Shown in pieces: positions 25,162-33,355 of a stretch of DNA of 64,000 nt. Under the pieces are notes generated by a model. It had not been told where the DNA came from. It saw only the letters and a list, made by a program, of their open reading frames with translations, and made no database searches. The translations under genes were made by a program, and so were the position numbers. The DNA is from Deltaproteobacteria bacterium RIFCSPHIGHO2_01_FULL_43_49 (GTDB taxonomy: Bacteria > UBA10199 > SPLOWO2-01-44-7): positions 310,001 through 374,000 of the forward strand of contig MGRG01000008.1 of NCBI GenBank assembly GCA_001798075.1, in the 5' to 3' direction. Each line of letters starts with the position of its first letter. The first letter of the stretch is position 1.

Positions 25162-26613
25162 ATGCAACGTTTTGTTAAATCCCTCCTCATTATTTCCTTC
25201 CTCTCTTTTGGATTTTTTAATGTTTTTGCAGGGGGTCCCATGTTGGTCGATGATATCACCAATTCGGGTGAGCCCTCTCGTTGGCCTTTTAATGCGACTA
25301 AAGGAAAATGGGTCGTGGAAGTTTGGGGAGACCCCGGACAGGATGCCATCATTCGGAGGTTGGTCGTTCCTCTTTTGGATAGTTGGAAAAATGTAAAGCT
25401 TAATTTACCCGACGGAAGCACCATTGTGACAGTGGCGCTCGACATCCAATACAAGGGGAAGTTGAGCGACTTGGAGGCATACAAAGACATCGGTGACATT
25501 ACTGTCAGCAACTACACGCTTTTTACCAACGTGGCCGAGCAAGATCAAACCGTAACCCCGCCAACCGTAATTATTTTCGACGCAGATGGGTCGATCACGG
25601 AGAATTATTTTGCGGGGCAAGAGAGCGAGAAATGTCCAAAGCCCAAAAATTGTATTGCCGGGTTTGCAGCACCTAGCCGTTTAGATAGAGCACACAAAGT
25701 GATTCAGGCCGGTGTCGCTGTTTTGAACGGACGCCTGATCAATGGAATTTCCAATTCAGACGACGGAGAACTGGCTTCGAGCACCGCAGAAGCCGAAAAA
25801 CGATTCCAGGGAATAATTTTACATGAGATTGGACATATGCTCAATTTGGATCATAGTCAGGTCAATTTAGAAATTGCCGATGCTTGTAGTTTGTCGGGTT
25901 CTTGTGAACAGGGAGATCAAGTTGTCACGATGTATCCCGAGTTGAAATCAACAGAACAATTTATTTTGCATCGCGATGACAAAGTGGCCATTTCTTTTTT
26001 ATATCCCAATCAGGCCTTCAAAGATAACTTTTGTACCATTGTCGGAGAAATTCAAAATGAAGAGGGCAAGGGGATGCAGGGTGTGAATGTGATTGCCAGA
26101 AATGTTAACGAGCCTTTTATAGACGCAAGGTCGATGGTTTCCGGCGTGATGTTCGGATACGATACCGCAAATGGAACTTATCATTTAGCGGGAATTCTTC
26201 CCAACAAAGAATATGAAGTTTTCTATGAGGAGTTGAATCAAGCATATGTTGTCGAGTTGGCCTCTACCTTCTCCCCGTTGGGTGTTGATTCGCCAAAAGA
26301 CTTTGGCTCCGATATTATTCCGGGCCCAGATGGCAAACAAACGGTTCATTGTAGTAGTGGAGGGGGACAAACCATCTCCATGCCGGCCATTCGTATTGTC
26401 TCCAGTGAGCTTCCACAATCTCCGGGTGAATCGGCAGACGAAGGTGCTTCGTCCCAGAAAAAAGGTTGGTGTAGTTTGCAGCCCAATGCATCACAGCAAG
26501 TTGACTTCGGCTCTTTCTTCTCGTACATTTTGATCTATGCCGCGTTACTTCCTCTTGTTGTTTGTCGTTTTTTCGGTTTGCCTTTCGGCAAACGCTCAAA
26601 ATACCCCTTTTAA
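25162..26613 (+). CDS. Matrixin-like secreted metalloprotease with C-terminal membrane anchor
   Basis: 483 residues with signal peptide ('LLIISFLSFGFFNVFA'). The zinc site is 'LHEIGHMLNLDHSQ' at about residue 223, the HExxHxxGxxH-type metzincin motif with the third ligand His, as in M10 matrixins. The following part includes a carboxypeptidase-regulatory-like beta domain ('IVGEIQNEEGKGMQGVNVIARN'). The C-terminus has one hydrophobic helix ('FFSYILIYAALLPLVVCRFF') and a basic end, a tail-anchor or sorting-type layout. The last 77 bases overlap the start of the DsbD gene in another frame. Likely envelope-bound protease; substrate unknown. Confidence 0.82.
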   Translation: MQRFVKSLLIISFLSFGFFNVFAGGPMLVDDITNSGEPSRWPFNATKGKWVVEVWGDPGQDAIIRRLVVPLLDSWKNVKLNLPDGSTIVTVALDIQYKGKLSDLEAYKDIGDITVSNYTLFTNVAEQDQTVTPPTVIIFDADGSITENYFAGQESEKCPKPKNCIAGFAAPSRLDRAHKVIQAGVAVLNGRLINGISNSDDGELASSTAEAEKRFQGIILHEIGHMLNLDHSQVNLEIADACSLSGSCEQGDQVVTMYPELKSTEQFILHRDDKVAISFLYPNQAFKDNFCTIVGEIQNEEGKGMQGVNVIARNVNEPFIDARSMVSGVMFGYDTANGTYHLAGILPNKEYEVFYEELNQAYVVELASTFSPLGVDSPKDFGSDIIPGPDGKQTVHCSSGGGQTISMPAIRIVSSELPQSPGESADEGASSQKKGWCSLQPNASQQVDFGSFFSYILIYAALLPLVVCRFFGLPFGKRSKYPF

Positions 26614-28126
26614 GGTCAGCTACTCAAAAGAATCTATTCAACTCGTCCCAGGCCAGACCAGGGTCGTAGTGATTGATTTTACGATCCCCGAAAAATATTT
26701 TGTCTACAAAGATAAAACAGAACTCGAATTTTTAAATCTGGAAAGCCTTCTCGTTAAAAGAATTGAATACCCAACCAGTAGAGTCCGCCAGGATCCCTTT
26801 TTCAAAAAGAAATTGGCCGTGTTTGAAGGGCCTAGTCAGATTTTAGTGACTTTTGAAGTGCCTCCAGAGGCTCAAGTGGGCAAAAGAATGCTCGAAGCCG
26901 TTCTACATTTTCAAGGTTGCTCCGATACCCTTTGTTATCCGGAAGAGGCAAGACCGATTATTTTTAATTTTGAAATTGGTGGAACCTCGAACCTCGAACC
27001 TCGAACCTCGAACCTCTTTTCCTGGCACGACCTCATCCACTCCCAGGATTTCAGCCAAGTCTGGGAGCAGAGTGGGTGGATCATGTTGGTAGTGGTTTTT
27101 ATCGGCGGTTTTTTGACCTCTTTAACCCCCTGTGTGTTGCCACTCATCCCAATTACCTTGTTAATCATCGGTGTGCGTGCGGAATCACCGGTCAAACGCA
27201 ATCTATTTTTGTCTCTTTCTCTTGTAGTGGGGTTAGCACTTACTTACGCAGCATTGGGTGTTTTGGCAGTGGCCTTGGGTAAAAGTTTGGGTTTCATTTT
27301 TCAAGAAAAGTGGATTGTTATTTTATTAGCGCTTCTCTTTTTTATTTTGAGCCTTTCGATGTTTGGACTTTATGAAATTCATCTTCCTTTATTTTTGCGA
27401 GAAAAATTAAATAACATCAAGGGCCATGGCGCCATGGGGGCGTTTGCCTCTGGTATGGTAACCGGTGTTTTGGCGGCTCCTTGCGCAGGGCCGGTGGTGG
27501 GCTCTTTGCTTTTGTTCGTCGCCGGAACACAAAGTTACTTCCAGGGATTTTTTCTTCTTTTTGTTTATGCCATGGGAATGGGACTTCTCTTTGTTGTGCT
27601 GGGAACCGGCTATGGCATATTACAAGGTCGTTTCCAGGGTTTTGGTCTGAGTGTATGGATCAAACGGTTTTTGGGAGTTTTGCTCCTGATCGGTGCTCTT
27701 TTTTATCTCAACACGGTTGTCCCTTTGCAAAAAGGTTTTGATATTTTGATGAAGTACAAAGAACCGGTTCCTTGGCTCTCTTCGGATGTGGCAGGTTTGG
27801 AGATTGCTAAAAAAGAACAAAAAATCATGTTGGTCGATTTTTATGCCGAATGGTGCCCACCCTGTAAAGAACTAGAGATTGGTTTTTTCAGAAAGCCTGA
27901 AGTAGTTGAACTATTGAAAAAAATGGTGCCCGTTCGGATTGATGCTACTTTCAATGACGATCCAGTGGTTGAGGCCACTATCAAAAAATATAAGGTGATT
28001 GGTTGGCCAACCGTTTTGTTTGTCGATTCCACAGGAAAGGTCTTAAATGATCTAACAGTTGTTTCTTACAATCCAAAACTATTGTATGATAATATGCAGA
28101 AGGCTTTAGGGGGAGACAAACCATGA
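26537..28126 (+). CDS. dsbD: Thiol:disulfide interchange protein, DsbD type
   Basis: 529 residues. A signal peptide (ends 'SVCLSANA') requires the start at 26537 even though this overlaps the preceding gene by 77 bp. The N-terminal beta domain carries the redox pair in 'GCSDTLCYPEE' (about residues 128-135); the membrane domain has eight or so helices with the Cys of 'TPCVLPLIP' (about 197) and 'APCAGPVVG' (about 314); the C-terminal thioredoxin domain has 'EWCPPCKELE' (about 438). It carries electrons from cytoplasmic thioredoxin to periplasmic partners. A heptamer repeat (26983-27016) encodes the linker 'TSNLEPRTSNL' between the beta and membrane domains. Confidence 0.93.
   Translation: MPRYFLLLFVVFSVCLSANAQNTPFKVSYSKESIQLVPGQTRVVVIDFTIPEKYFVYKDKTELEFLNLESLLVKRIEYPTSRVRQDPFFKKKLAVFEGPSQILVTFEVPPEAQVGKRMLEAVLHFQGCSDTLCYPEEARPIIFNFEIGGTSNLEPRTSNLFSWHDLIHSQDFSQVWEQSGWIMLVVVFIGGFLTSLTPCVLPLIPITLLIIGVRAESPVKRNLFLSLSLVVGLALTYAALGVLAVALGKSLGFIFQEKWIVILLALLFFILSLSMFGLYEIHLPLFLREKLNNIKGHGAMGAFASGMVTGVLAAPCAGPVVGSLLLFVAGTQSYFQGFFLLFVYAMGMGLLFVVLGTGYGILQGRFQGFGLSVWIKRFLGVLLLIGALFYLNTVVPLQKGFDILMKYKEPVPWLSSDVAGLEIAKKEQKIMLVDFYAEWCPPCKELEIGFFRKPEVVELLKKMVPVRIDATFNDDPVVEATIKKYKVIGWPTVLFVDSTGKVLNDLTVVSYNPKLLYDNMQKALGGDKP
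26983..27016. repeat. Heptanucleotide tandem repeat (AACCTCG)4.9 in dsbD
   Basis: Four full and one 6/7 copy of AACCTCG, perfect. It encodes the linker between the N-terminal and membrane domains. Changes by one or two units would shift the frame ahead of all membrane segments; three units would restore it. Confidence 0.93.
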
Positions 28127-28791
28127 GTGAACAACAACCGCAGACACCACAACTGGCTCCACAACCGACTCAAAAGTCGGCCAAAAAGAAATTTCCGACC
28201 TGGGCCGCTGTTCTGATTATCCTCTTCATGATGTTTTTTATGTTTATAGTGGTTGCGGGGGGGATTAGCTACTTCATGTTTAACTATGTAAAGGCCAAGG
28301 GAAAGCAAGTGATCAAGAATAGCATTGGTACGACGGCAACAGCGGTTATTGAAAATATTACGGGGAAAACAGGGATTCAATTCGATTATGATAAAGACAA
28401 GGAAACTTTTTCTATCAAAGATAAAAAAGGAGAAGATCTTTTTACGTTTGGTCAAGATTCAAAATTTCCGGAAACGTTTCCAAAAGATGTTCCTGTTTTT
28501 CCTTCTGCCAAGTTTGATACACACATGGCTTTGATGGGGCTCAAAACTTATGTTTGGCACACAGACAGATCTGCTCAAGAAGTGATTCAGTTTTATGATT
28601 CAAATATGAAAAGCCTTGGGTGGCAGACTGTGGAAAACAGAAACAGAGAAGACGAGGCATTCGTTTCGATGAAAAAAGGGGAGCGGCAAGTTATGATTCA
28701 AGCCAATAGAGAAGATGGAGTCACAAACTTTTCCATTATCGAAGGCGCCGAAAACCTACCCAACATGGGTGATTTAGAACACAAAGATTAA
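28123..28791 (+). CDS. Single-pass membrane protein of unknown function
   Basis: 222 residues, starting in an ATGA overlap with dsbD. After a Pro/Gln-rich cytoplasmic stretch there is one membrane helix (residues about 27-52, 'WAAVLIILFMMFFMFIVVAGGISYF'), then a soluble domain with 'FPKDVPVFPSAKF' and 'SAQEVIQFYDSNMKSLGWQ', which recalls small lipoprotein-like domains that bind at the envelope. No enzyme motif. Last gene of the 24.5-28.8 kb operon, followed by repeats and a terminator-like hairpin. Confidence 0.75.
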   Translation: MSEQQPQTPQLAPQPTQKSAKKKFPTWAAVLIILFMMFFMFIVVAGGISYFMFNYVKAKGKQVIKNSIGTTATAVIENITGKTGIQFDYDKDKETFSIKDKKGEDLFTFGQDSKFPETFPKDVPVFPSAKFDTHMALMGLKTYVWHTDRSAQEVIQFYDSNMKSLGWQTVENRNREDEAFVSMKKGERQVMIQANREDGVTNFSIIEGAENLPNMGDLEHKD

Positions 28792-28879
28792 TCCTACAGT
28801 TTTCTCCCCAATGACAAGGGCAGGAGCGGGGTCCTCATTGCTGCGCCTTCAAATGGGAATCGCTTTTGTTCGGTGAGTC

Positions 28880-28968
28880 GGAGCTTCGGGGTCCTGTCCC
28901 TCCGTGTTTTTGTGGGGGCCCCTAACAAAACCCCACAACAAACACTCCGGGCCACCCCTTCGCTCCAA
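28880..28968 (-). repeat. 89-bp dispersed repeat, copy B (inverted)
   Basis: Reverse complement of 3633-3721 with three substitutions in 89 bases. It lies between convergent genes. Confidence 0.9.
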
Positions 28969-28996
28969 CTGTCTTTCTTGTGCGATTCCCATATAC

Positions 28997-29029
28997 TTAA
29001 CCAAAAGGTAGACGCTACCTTATGGTCAA
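28997..29029. repeat. GGTAG-CTACC palindromic repeat, copy 2
   Basis: ACCAAAAGGTAGACGCTACC followed by TTATGGTCAA; outer ACC/GGT and inner AAGGTAG/CTACCTT arms pair. Confidence 0.85.
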
Positions 29030-29103
29030 TTGCGTAAGGGCAGGAGTGGGGGTGGACAAAACATCGTGCGGGAACGAGGGCGTATTGAGTCAAACAAAAT
29101 AAT

Positions 29104-29175
29104 ATTCGTTTCTGCAGATAGAGCTGACGGCAGGTAAGATACTATCTGCATCTTTTGAAACGAAATTATTTTTTT
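29104..29175 (+). terminator. Terminator-like long hairpin
   Basis: TTCGTTTC (29105-29112) pairs with GAAACGAA (29157-29164) and TGCAGATAG (29113-29121) with CTATCTGCA (29142-29150); a T7 run follows at 29169-29175. It could end the plus-strand transcript of 24558-28791, although it lies 300 bases downstream of the last gene. A small structured RNA is an alternative. Confidence 0.5.
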
Positions 29176-29251
29176 GACGAAATAGCCCGAAGTGGAGCAC
29201 AGTTTTGAACACCCTCCACTCCTGACCGAAAACACTTCCTGAAAAGCGCAT

Positions 29252-30034
29252 TTAAGGGTTTTGTTTGGAAAGGTTGTGATAAAGGAGGGTGCCGCCAACC
29301 ACCATGGGGGCTTGCAGCAAAAGCGGAGCGAAGGGAATCAAAAAGAAAATTCCGAATCCCGCCAGTGCGTATTTAAACGAAAGAGCAAATCGAAGTCTCT
29401 GCTTGAAACCAAGCAGTTGATGCCCCATTGGAAAATCAACCGAGAAAAAACCTAAACTCCACATTCCAAACAATCCTGTCAGTGTGACGTACAAAATACC
29501 TCCAAACCAAGGAATGAGATTCAAAACCAAAAGTGTGGCAGCGACGATCAAAAAAAGTCCCGCCTTTTGGGCCTCTACCGTAATAGTTCGTCCAATGCTT
29601 TTGAAGAATCGTCCCCATTGAAAAGGGGGTGGTTCGATTCCTTGGGAGAGGGTGGTTACTCTTTCAGCCAGCAGATCAAAAAAAGGAGAGGCGATAATCA
29701 GATAAACTAAGAAGGTCAGTATTGATGCCAAGATAAGACCCAACATAAAAAGTAATACTTTAAGTAGCTGTTTAACAACCCAGAGCCCTGCAAAACTTAA
29801 GCTACCCCAAAAACCTTTCGCTTCAGGAAGGTTTTGTAAACCGATATGATTTGAAAGCAGCTGATAGAAATCGGGGTAATAATGAACAAAAAGTCCCCAG
29901 CTGAGGGCAAGGATCAGAATGGAAATAATGACGGGGATAATGACCCAGGGCCACAAAGAAGGGTGCTTGGATAGGAACCCAAATCCTTTACCCAAGTGTC
30001 TTAAGCCCAGAAAAAAATCGGAAATTCTCGACAT
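29252..30034 (-). CDS. EI24/CysZ-family membrane protein
   Basis: 260 residues with four to six membrane helices. The order 'LGLRHLGKGFGFLSKHPSLWPWVIIPVIIS', then 'YLIIASPFFDLLAERV' and the final 'FALSFKYALAGFGIFFLIPFAPLLLQAPMVVGGTLLYH' match the EI24 domain family, whose bacterial members include the sulfate transporter CysZ. No sulfate-assimilation genes are adjacent, so a transport role is only suggested. Divergent from the xer gene, with 30 bases between starts. Confidence 0.8.
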   Translation of the reverse strand: MSRISDFFLGLRHLGKGFGFLSKHPSLWPWVIIPVIISILILALSWGLFVHYYPDFYQLLSNHIGLQNLPEAKGFWGSLSFAGLWVVKQLLKVLLFMLGLILASILTFLVYLIIASPFFDLLAERVTTLSQGIEPPPFQWGRFFKSIGRTITVEAQKAGLFLIVAATLLVLNLIPWFGGILYVTLTGLFGMWSLGFFSVDFPMGHQLLGFKQRLRFALSFKYALAGFGIFFLIPFAPLLLQAPMVVGGTLLYHNLSKQNP

Positions 30035-30064
30035 AACCAGCTCTTTAAATTAGAATGCCACAAT

Positions 30065-30964
30065 ATGCAACAGGATTGGGACGAGGCTGTTGATAATTAT
30101 TTAAATTATTTAAGGGTGGAAAAACGGTTGGCCAACAATTCTTTGGAAGCCTATGCTAGAGATTTACGAACCTTCGGCGAATTTTCAAAAAAGATAAAAG
30201 TTAGCAAGCCATCCCAAGTAACAGAGTCACACATTCTTGAATTTTTGGTGGCCCTTCACAAAAAAGGGTTAAAGGCAAAAAGTGTGGCGAGAAATCTGGT
30301 TGCCTTGCGAGGTTGGTTTGCTTTTTTAATCAATGAAAAGTTGATCAAAAAAGATCCGACCGCACAGATTGAATCCCCAAAGACACTGAAAAAACTTCCC
30401 CATTTTTTGAGTCTCTCTGAGATTGATACGATGTTGCAGGCTTGTGATAAAAAAACAGCAAGGGGCATGAGAGATTTTTGTATTTTGCAGTTTTTATATG
30501 CGACCGGTTTGCGCGTTTCAGAGCTGACGGCACTTGAGTTCAATCATCTCTATCTTGATGCCGGTTACTTAAGGGCCTTTGGGAAAGGCTCTAAGGAAAG
30601 GGTGGTGCCGTTGGGAAAAGAAGCACTTGCAGCTTTGAAAGAATATTTGCAATGGGGTCGCCCGCAGTTGACCAAGAAAAAAATATCGGATGCCTTGTTT
30701 GTTTCTGCACGCGGCGAGGCCCTCACCAGACAGCGAATCTGGCAGCTTCTCAACACAATTGCCAGAAAAGCAGGCTTAAAAAAGAAGATCACGCCGCATA
30801 TGTTGCGCCATTCGTTTGCCACCCATTTACTGGAGCGGGGTGCCGATTTGCGCAGCGTTCAAACAATGTTGGGCCACTCCGACATTTCCACCACGCAAAT
30901 CTACACCCACGTCTCCAACACCCACCTCAAAAATCTCTATGACAAATTCCACCCAAGGTCTTAA
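30065..30964 (+). CDS. xerD: Tyrosine recombinase XerC/XerD
   Basis: 299 residues, the usual size. The N-terminal SAM-like core-binding domain (residues about 1-95, 'VDNYLNYLRVEKRLANNSLEAYARDL') is followed by the catalytic domain with Arg in 'ATGLRVSELTAL', Lys near 'RAFGKGSKERVVPLG', 'HMLRHSFATHLLERGADLRSVQTMLGHS' (HxxR and H) and the nucleophile Tyr in 'STTQIYTH'. It resolves chromosome dimers at dif, and Xer proteins are also used by mobile DNA. Whether this is XerC or XerD cannot be decided by eye. The stop overlaps the convergent antitoxin gene stop. Confidence 0.93.
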   Translation: MQQDWDEAVDNYLNYLRVEKRLANNSLEAYARDLRTFGEFSKKIKVSKPSQVTESHILEFLVALHKKGLKAKSVARNLVALRGWFAFLINEKLIKKDPTAQIESPKTLKKLPHFLSLSEIDTMLQACDKKTARGMRDFCILQFLYATGLRVSELTALEFNHLYLDAGYLRAFGKGSKERVVPLGKEALAALKEYLQWGRPQLTKKKISDALFVSARGEALTRQRIWQLLNTIARKAGLKKKITPHMLRHSFATHLLERGADLRSVQTMLGHSDISTTQIYTHVSNTHLKNLYDKFHPRS

Positions 30965-31266
30965 GAAGCCTTTTTCATTTTAACCCCGATATTCAATTTG
31001 AAACCCATAGCTTCCAGGAGGGCTGTTAGACTGTAAAGTTCGGGATTACCCTGTTTGGAGAGCATTCGATAAAGATTTTCCCGATTCAGCTTGGTTTTTG
31101 AAGCGAGTTTGCTTATTCCACCATGTGCTTCAGCTACATTTCTTAGGGCAAGTAAAAAAAGTTCGGGATCATTTTCTTCAAGTGCCGCATCGAGATAAGC
31201 AGCTGCTTCTTCAGGGTCTTTAAGTTCTTCAATTAAATATTTTTGATAACTTACCGATGTTCTCAT
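30961..31266 (-). CDS. HigA-like antitoxin (addiction module antidote family)
   Basis: 101 residues from the ATG preceded by AGAGGAGGCAAC on the minus strand ('MRTSVSYQKYLIEEL'). The 'LKDPEEAAAYLDAALEENDPELFLLALRNVAEAHGGISKLASKTKLNRENLYRMLSKQGNPELYSL' stretch is the Xre-type HTH of this antidote family. It follows the toxin gene with a 38-bp overlap, the usual toxin-first order for HigBA. Expected to bind and silence the toxin and to repress the operon at the palindrome near 31602-31621. Confidence 0.88.
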   Translation of the reverse strand: MRTSVSYQKYLIEELKDPEEAAAYLDAALEENDPELFLLALRNVAEAHGGISKLASKTKLNRENLYRMLSKQGNPELYSLTALLEAMGFKLNIGVKMKKAS

Positions 31267-31585
31267 GTTGCCTCCTCTTATATTCGGTCCAATGTTCTTT
31301 GGCTTTTTTGATGTCTCGTTCCTGACTATTCTTATCACCGCCGCAAAGCAACATAATGATTACTGAACCTATCTGTCCAAAATAGACTCTGTAACCCGGG
31401 CCAAAGTCAATTTTCAGTTCAAAAACGCCTTCTCCAACGAATTTGCAGTTACGAAAATTTCCAAGCTCCAAACGGCCTAAATATACTCTGATCTTGTTTC
31501 TCGTTTTCTTATCCCTAAGGGTTTCTCTCCATTCTTGAAAAGGGACCTTTCCTTCTTGGGTAACGTAAAACCTGATTTCTCGCAC
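31229..31585 (-). CDS. HigB/RelE-superfamily toxin (addiction module killer family)
   Basis: 118 residues from a GTG with AAAGGAG upstream. 'VPFQEWRETLRDKKTRNKIRVYLGRLELGNFRNCKFVGEGVFELKIDFGPGYRVYFGQ' and 'LLCGGDKNSQERDIKKAKEHW' are typical of the RelE/ParE-fold killer family that cleaves mRNA at the ribosome. The C-terminal ~20 residues run past the usual end because the frame continues into the antitoxin start. First gene of the pair. Confidence 0.88.
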   Translation of the reverse strand: MREIRFYVTQEGKVPFQEWRETLRDKKTRNKIRVYLGRLELGNFRNCKFVGEGVFELKIDFGPGYRVYFGQIGSVIIMLLCGGDKNSQERDIKKAKEHWTEYKRRQHENIGKLSKIFN

Positions 31586-31600
31586 TGGTTCACTCCTTTG

Positions 31601-31629
31601 ATTGTAGCTTATAAACTACAACTAATCAA
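31601..31629 (-). promoter_or_regulatory. Promoter and operator of the HigBA-like pair
   Basis: On the minus strand TTGATT (31624-31629) and TACAAT (31601-31606) are 17 bases apart. A near-perfect 20-bp palindrome, TTGTAGCTTATAAACTACAA (31602-31621), fills the spacer and -10 box, as expected for autorepression. Confidence 0.7.
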
Positions 31630-31759
31630 GCAAAACTTCTTTTAGGGAAAGCAAGAATGATGCCAGTTATTAAGGAATTTATTCGAGATGAGTCACCTTG
31701 GCTGACGAAAATGAAACAGCACTGACGATTTTAAAGCAGAAAGTAGAGGCTACAATCCG

Positions 31760-32446
31760 TTATAAACCGACGCAAACTTCGAGGCAAATGTCGCGATCTT
31801 TTTCGCAAGGGCCGTTTTCTTGAGGTTTCTTTTCTTTCTTTTTGCAGAGCTGGTATTCTTCTTGGCAGTTTGTTTGGCAAGGGTTCTCCACTTTCTTCGT
31901 CTTGGCAAGATTGCTGGGAAGGCACGGTTTGTTTTGAGCGGTGGCTCCTGCTTGTCTGGCCAATTCATTGGCATTAGGTTTTGGCGGAATCTTATCCGTG
32001 ACACAGATTTCTTTTGAAGTGATCTTGGCAACGGCCAGGTAGGAATTGAACTTTTCTTCATCACCTGGGACATCGTGTGCATTAACGCGAACAATTAAAG
32101 CCACCGGAACAGTCTGGTTTCCTTTTTTCTGAACCATCCATTCCGCCTTGGAGCCAAGCTCTGAAAAGGTCCCCCGTGAAATTGTATGATAGTAGTTGAG
32201 ACGGTGCTTTTCCCCCTGAGGATCGATGACTGTCACTGACATTCGGACATCATGATCTTCGACGATAAGTTTGTTACCCCCAACACCCGGACATTCACTT
32301 TCCGTATCTCCCGTTATCTCGTGCTGCCAAACAAGCTTACACGCCTTTCCTTTAAGATCTGTGTAAATGCTCTCCAATTGTTGTGCAAGTCCTTGGGAAA
32401 TCCCCAGCATGAAGATAAGCGTTAGAAATGTGCGCATTAAAATCAT
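31760..32446 (-). CDS. Secreted protein with Cys-rich C-terminus
   Basis: 228 residues with a signal peptide ('FLTLIFMLGISQGLAQ'). The mature part resembles a beta domain ('VRMSVTVIDPQGEKHRLNYYHTIS', 'VALIVRVNAHDVPG') and ends in a cluster of eight Cys ('ENPCQTNCQEEYQLCKKK', 'GPCEKDRDICLEVC'), probably disulfide-bonded. Unknown function. Cotranscribed with the secreted protein upstream (3-bp gap). Confidence 0.72.
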   Translation of the reverse strand: MILMRTFLTLIFMLGISQGLAQQLESIYTDLKGKACKLVWQHEITGDTESECPGVGGNKLIVEDHDVRMSVTVIDPQGEKHRLNYYHTISRGTFSELGSKAEWMVQKKGNQTVPVALIVRVNAHDVPGDEEKFNSYLAVAKITSKEICVTDKIPPKPNANELARQAGATAQNKPCLPSNLAKTKKVENPCQTNCQEEYQLCKKKEKKPQENGPCEKDRDICLEVCVGL

Positions 32447-32449
32447 CTT

Positions 32450-32890
32450 TCACCGACAATTTCGCCTGGTTTTACTCAACCGGCCTTCTGCAGAAACCCG
32501 CTCACGGTGGACATCTGACACGCTGTGTTCTATGCCCATGTATCGATCTGTGGCTTGTTTCATTTCAGACTCAAACTGTTCCTTGTAGAGATGGATCGTC
32601 TCGTCATAATTGGCCGCTGTCGCAGCCCGATCGCAGGCTCTCTCTTTTGCACACTCGGCCATTCCCTTTTGTTTGTCATTTTCATAGTTCCGCAGATCCT
32701 TTGGATAACTGTTACGAAGATCGGTCATGTATTCCTGTTCACTGAGCATTGCCCGGCGTCCATCTTCTTCCACCCCTTTTTTCCCTTGGACTTCGGATTC
32801 CAGTGATTTGATTATCTTCTTACATAAATTGTCTGCCAAAACGGGAGAGGCCAGTAGCCCCAAGACAAACACCAAAAATATTTTTTTCAT
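32450..32890 (-). CDS. Small secreted helical protein
   Basis: 146 residues. Signal peptide 'MKKIFLVFVLGLLASPVLA', start preceded by CCGGAGGGAAAT. The mature chain is highly charged and helical with three Cys, rich in Glu, Lys and Arg, and carries no recognised domain. First gene of a two-gene unit with the Cys-rich protein. Function unknown. Confidence 0.72.
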   Translation of the reverse strand: MKKIFLVFVLGLLASPVLADNLCKKIIKSLESEVQGKKGVEEDGRRAMLSEQEYMTDLRNSYPKDLRNYENDKQKGMAECAKERACDRAATAANYDETIHLYKEQFESEMKQATDRYMGIEHSVSDVHRERVSAEGRLSKTRRNCR

Positions 32891-33029
32891 ATTTCCCTCC
32901 GGTTTGGGTAATTATTTTAATTGGTATGCGTAAAGATTGCAATGATGTTTACAATTAAAGAAACTTCTTGATTTTTCAAGAAAATGAGTGATCTATGGAA
33001 TAGTGGTTTCAAAACTAGGAAAATTGTTT

Positions 33030-33146
33030 ATGAGAAAGTCTGTCAAGAAAAAAGTGCGAACTACTTTTCTCAAACACATGAAGAAATCTATTCGGGAGAA
33101 CAAAAAATTAGGCAAGCTGCTTGCTCAATGCCCCCCAAATCTCTAA
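33030..33146 (+). CDS. Possible small basic protein, 38 residues
   Basis: ATG to TAA frame encoding a strongly basic peptide ('MRKSVKKKVRTTFLKHMKK' then 'SIRENKKLGKLLAQCPPNL'). The composition is protein-like and amphipathic, but no ribosome binding site is clear. Could be a leftover antitoxin tail or a small membrane-active peptide. Weak evidence. Confidence 0.3.
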   Translation: MRKSVKKKVRTTFLKHMKKSIRENKKLGKLLAQCPPNL

Positions 33147-33183
33147 ATGGCTCCGAAAACATTTAGCTAGGATTTCTTGACAG

Positions 33184-33200
33184 TTGGAGCCAGGCTCCAA
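33184..33200. repeat. 17-bp palindrome TTGGAGCCAGGCTCCAA
   Basis: Perfect arms TTGGAGCC/GGCTCCAA around one base. It lies in the otherwise featureless stretch 33147-33355. Twenty bases on, 'TTTCGCCACGCCAG' resembles the end of the hairpin element at 50344-50508, so this may be a remnant. Confidence 0.5.
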
Positions 33201-33355
33201 TTGCAATTTCCACCTTTCGCCACGCCAGTCGGAAACAAGCAATACACAAAAATGTAAGCTTACTTTCACAGTTCCCAACCATTGTCCCCTTTATCCGAAC
33301 TTACAAATTGCCATCATTTTGAATTGCTGCTAACTTTGAATAAGCTAGTTCCAAA

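Larger units (their letters stand above)
28792..29251. other. 460-bp intergenic stretch with three repeat or hairpin elements
   Basis: Holds the inverted 89-bp repeat (28880-28968), a GGTAG palindrome (28997-29029) and a long hairpin with T-run (29104-29175). The phrase AAGGGCAGGAG occurs twice (near 28818 and 29036). Open frames across it follow the repeats and are not supported as genes. Confidence 0.6.

Noticed and set aside
28794-29298. Minus-strand frames in the 28.8-29.25 kb spacer
   Set aside because: They follow repeat sequence, have no ribosome binding sites and show no protein-like composition.
31656-31724. 22-codon frame starting with two Met
   Set aside because: Too short, no ribosome binding site, and it overlaps the leader of an opposite gene; not distinguishable from chance.
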